A stretch of DNA of 8,688 nt from assembly GCA_003167055.1 (NCBI GenBank), contig PMUE01000291.1:1-8688 (forward strand), read 5' to 3'. Shown here piece after piece: positions 6,381-8,688 of the stretch. This DNA is from Vulcanimicrobiota bacterium (lineage in GTDB: Bacteria; Vulcanimicrobiota; Vulcanimicrobiia; Vulcanimicrobiales; Vulcanimicrobiaceae). Under the pieces are notes generated by a model. It saw only the letters and a list, made by a program, of their open reading frames with translations, did no database searches and was not told the origin of the DNA. Both the position numbers and the translations under genes were made by a program. Within the stretch, counting starts at the first letter, position 1. Every line of letters starts with the position of its first letter.

Positions 6381-7222
6381 CCATGGTTGAGGGCTTCTTT
6401 CTTCCCCTTTCATCGGGCCGCGTACGGGTTGAACGTTTCGGCGATCCGGCCGGCCGGGTTGTCGTCTGCGTGCACGGGATTTCGTCGAACGCGCGCGTCT
6501 TCAATCCACTTCGCGACGAGCTGGCCGCCGCGGGCCGCCACGTCATTACGGTCGACCTGCGCGGGCGCGGGCTCAGCGACAAGAGCGAGCTTGGCACCTA
6601 CGGTTGGAACCGCCATGCGCGCGATCTCTTTGAAGTCGCCGACCAGCTCGATATCGGATCCTTTGACATGGTCGGGCATTCGATGGGCGCCTTCGTGGGA
6701 ATGAATGCGGTTGCGCTCGACGACCGGCGGCGCATCGGTAAGCTCGTCCTCATCGACGGGCTTGGGCTACCGAGTCCATCGGCGGCAGCAGCGCTGGCGC
6801 GCAATGCGACGCGTCTAACGTGGGTCTTCCGCAACGCGGACGAGTACGTCAAGGCCGTGCAATGTCTCGGACTCGCGCGTCCCTGGAACGACCACTGGGA
6901 ACGTCACTACCGCTACGAAGTTGAAGACCACGCGCACGGCGGCGTGCGCATTCGGACAAAGCTCGGCGCCGTGCTCGAAGACACGGCCTACGCGGCAACG
7001 CATCCGCCGCGCTCGCTTTGGCCGGCGATCTCGATTCCCACGCTTTTGCTGCGCGCGTCGCACTCGCTCTCCGGCTCGAACGGCTTCGTCGTCACCAAAC
7101 ACGATATGCGCGAGTTTTTACGCACGACACCCGCAGCAACGGCGCATGAGATCGACGCGAATCACTTTGGCATCGTCATGCATGACGATTCACTCACCGC
7201 GATTAGGGGGTTTCTATGTTGA
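6377..7222 (+). CDS. Alpha/beta-hydrolase 2 (second of a tandem pair)
   Basis: This is a second cytoplasmic alpha/beta-hydrolase (281 residues), aligning end to end with hydrolase 1 at roughly half identity by eye. It keeps a canonical HG oxyanion motif (VHGISSN, 32-38), DLRGRGLSD (60-68), GTYGWNRHARD (73-83), GHSMG (100-104, Ser102), LVLIDGLG (123-130, Asp127), PWNDHWERHYRY (169-180) in the cap, and ANHFGI (261-266, His263). The stretch RASHSLSGSNGFVV (226-239), where the strand-7 acid normally sits, has no Asp or Glu; Asp127 or Asp243 (TKHD) would have to serve. The start at ATG 6377 overlaps the previous stop as ATGA; an in-frame ATG at 6383 is an alternative that loses two residues. No good Shine-Dalgarno is seen for either, pointing to coupled translation. 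The 3' end overlaps the ligase gene by 7 nt. Substrate unknown. Confidence 0.9.
   Translation: MTMVEGFFLPLSSGRVRVERFGDPAGRVVVCVHGISSNARVFNPLRDELAAAGRHVITVDLRGRGLSDKSELGTYGWNRHARDLFEVADQLDIGSFDMVGHSMGAFVGMNAVALDDRRRIGKLVLIDGLGLPSPSAAAALARNATRLTWVFRNADEYVKAVQCLGLARPWNDHWERHYRYEVEDHAHGGVRIRTKLGAVLEDTAYAATHPPRSLWPAISIPTLLLRASHSLSGSNGFVVTKHDMREFLRTTPAATAHEIDANHFGIVMHDDSLTAIRGFLC
7205..7210 (+). promoter_or_regulatory. Ribosome binding site for acyl-CoA synthetase
   Basis: AGGGGG ends 5 nt before the ATG at 7216, inside the end of hydrolase 2. It fixes the ligase start at the 7-nt overlap. Confidence 0.65.
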
Positions 7223-8688
7223 AACACGCACCCGCAGTGCTGCACGGCCTGCCGTCGACGATGCCGGATCGTCCGCTCTCGATCTACTCGATCCTCGAAC
7301 ACGCCTCGCGTGCGCACGCCCGCAAGGGGATCATCGCGCGCGACGGGGCCGGCATCGTGCGGGTATCGTATTCGCAGTTTGCCAAGCGCGTCGCGCAACT
7401 CGCGCATGCCCTTGGCGAGCTCGGCGTCAAGCCCGGCGATCGCGTCGCGTCGTTTGCCTGGAACGGCCATCGGCACATGGAGCTGTACTACGCGGTCCCA
7501 ATGATCGGCGCCGTGCTGCACACGGTGAACATTCGCCTGTTCCCCGACCAAGTTTCCTATATCTTCGATCACGCTGACGACCACATCGTCTTCTTCGATG
7601 CCTCACTCGCGAAGGCGGTGCAGGCTGCGCGCGCGCTGCAGCCCAACGTGCCGCGCACGTTCGTCGCAATGGGCACGCTTGCTGAACCTTTCGACGGCGT
7701 ACTCGACTACGAGACGCTGCTTGCAAACCGGCCGGAGTCATATGACTGGCCCGAGATCGACGAACGCTCGGCCGCGATTCTATGCTACACCTCGGCTACG
7801 ACCGGCGACCCCAAGGGCGTGCTCTTCTCGCACCGCTCGACCTATCTGCACGCCATCGCCAGCGGGCTGGCAGACTACCTCGGCGCGCGCGAACGCGATC
7901 GCATCCTGCCGATCGTCCCGATGTTCCACGTCAACGCCTGGGGCACGCCGTTCGCGTGTCTCATGGTCGGCGCGGACTTCATCATGCCGATGGAGCGGCT
8001 CGACCCCGCCGGTGTCGTCGAGCTGTGCGAGAGCGAACGCGTGACGTTCTCGGCCGGCGTCCCGACGGTCTGGATGGGCGTGCGCGACCTCTTGCGCGCA
8101 CAGAACAAACGATTGCCGCTCCTGCGCAAAGTGATCATCGGCGGCTCGGCGATGCCGCCGTCACTGATGGACGACCTGCAAGAGCTCGGCATCTCCGCGT
8201 GCCATGCGTGGGGGATGACCGAGATGTCCCCTGTCGGCACGATCAATTCCGATACGACGTTCGAAGATCGCCCCGAACTGCGTCAGAAAGAGCGCTACAA
8301 ACAGGGCACTTTTTCGCCGATCGTCGACTGGCGGCTCGTCGACGAGAGCGGCAACGACGTTCCGGCCGACGGCACGTCGCGCGGCGAACTCCTCGTGCGC
8401 GGGTATGCCGTCGCGCGCTCGTACTATCACAACGACGCCGCGACGGCGGCGGCGTTCGAGCCGGAAGGCTGGTTTCACACCGGCGACGTGGCGACGGTCG
8501 ATGAGTACGGCTATCTCGAGATCGTCGACCGCGTCAAAGACTTCATCAAGTCGGGCGGCGAGTGGATCTCATCGGTCGAGGTCGAGAACCTGCTGATGGG
8601 TCATCCGGCCGTCAAAGAAGCGGCGGTGTTCGGTCTTTCGCATCCCAAGTGGCTCGAACGTCCCGTCGCCGCGGTCGTCCTGCGCGAG
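7216..8688 (+). CDS. AMP-forming acyl-CoA synthetase, medium-chain/AlkK-DmdB-like (3' truncated by window)
   Basis: This ANL-superfamily ligase would activate a carboxylic acid with ATP and CoA to an acyl-CoA through an acyl-adenylate. 491 residues are visible with no stop before the window edge; relatives run about 540, so only the C-terminal part, including the catalytic Lys motif, is missing. Motifs: the phosphate loop YTSATTGDPKGV (191-202), PMFHVNAWGTPF (235-246), GVPTVW (281-286), IIGGSAMPP (307-315), AWGMTEMSPVGT (331-342), GWFHTGDVATVD (418-429), and the hinge motif DRVKDFIKSGGEWISSVEVE (438-457). The pattern HAWGMTEMSP and SGGEWISS is that of the AlkK/DmdB-type branch (medium-chain fatty acids, 3-methylmercaptopropionate) rather than long-chain FadD. 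The phosphate loop has Ala194 where the family has Gly (TSGTTG). The ATG start has a good ribosome site and overlaps hydrolase 2 by 7 nt, so the ligase belongs to the same operon and likely acts on the product of uptake and hydrolysis. Actual acid substrate unknown. Confidence 0.93.
   Translation, partial: MLKHAPAVLHGLPSTMPDRPLSIYSILEHASRAHARKGIIARDGAGIVRVSYSQFAKRVAQLAHALGELGVKPGDRVASFAWNGHRHMELYYAVPMIGAVLHTVNIRLFPDQVSYIFDHADDHIVFFDASLAKAVQAARALQPNVPRTFVAMGTLAEPFDGVLDYETLLANRPESYDWPEIDERSAAILCYTSATTGDPKGVLFSHRSTYLHAIASGLADYLGARERDRILPIVPMFHVNAWGTPFACLMVGADFIMPMERLDPAGVVELCESERVTFSAGVPTVWMGVRDLLRAQNKRLPLLRKVIIGGSAMPPSLMDDLQELGISACHAWGMTEMSPVGTINSDTTFEDRPELRQKERYKQGTFSPIVDWRLVDESGNDVPADGTSRGELLVRGYAVARSYYHNDAATAAAFEPEGWFHTGDVATVDEYGYLEIVDRVKDFIKSGGEWISSVEVENLLMGHPAVKEAAVFGLSHPKWLERPVAAVVLRE

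Noticed and set aside
7782..8504. 240-codon + strand frame inside the acyl-CoA synthetase
   Set aside because: It is an out-of-frame Arg-rich shadow. The synthetase frame runs unbroken from 7216 to the window end with all family motifs.

Overview
The window is one dense run of co-directional protein-coding genes on the + strand, open at both ends. It contains eight genes: a 5'-truncated ABC ATPase (LivF type), a LivH-type permease, a LivM-type permease, a secreted periplasmic binding protein, a second LivH-type permease, a second LivM-type permease, two tandem alpha/beta-hydrolases that are paralogs of each other, and a 3'-truncated AMP-forming acyl-CoA synthetase. That is nine reading frames counting both hydrolases separately. 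The largest gap between genes is 15 nt, and most junctions are overlaps or 1-nt gaps. No promoter, terminator, RNA gene, repeat array or mobile element is visible, and no stretch near 300 bases lacks a gene.

Organism: the DNA is GC-rich with strong G/C preference at third codon positions, which also creates many long spurious antisense reading frames. The binding protein has a Sec signal peptide and no lipobox, which fits a diderm (Gram-negative type) bacterium. The phylum cannot be settled from this window. Proteobacteria or a soil lineage such as Eremiobacterota/Vulcanimicrobiota would both fit, and this is only a guess.

Layout: 1-5559 is transport. It encodes a branched-chain-amino-acid-type (HAAT) ABC importer with the order ATPase, permease pair 1, binding protein, permease pair 2. 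One binding protein therefore sits between two complete LivH/LivM pairs, and only one ATPase is in view; its LivG partner is presumably upstream. 5538-7222 encodes two cytoplasmic alpha/beta-hydrolases sharing roughly half their residues. 7216 to the end encodes a medium-chain/DmdB-AlkK-like acyl-CoA ligase.

How it may work together (inference): the importer takes up a small carboxylate, ester, amide or lactone; one or both hydrolases open or cleave it; and the ligase activates the freed acid as its CoA thioester for further catabolism. The tight coupling of all junctions supports a single transcription unit. The most interesting points are the duplicated permease pairs around one binding protein, the altered active-site motifs in the two hydrolases, and an Ala in place of the first Gly of the ligase's P-loop.
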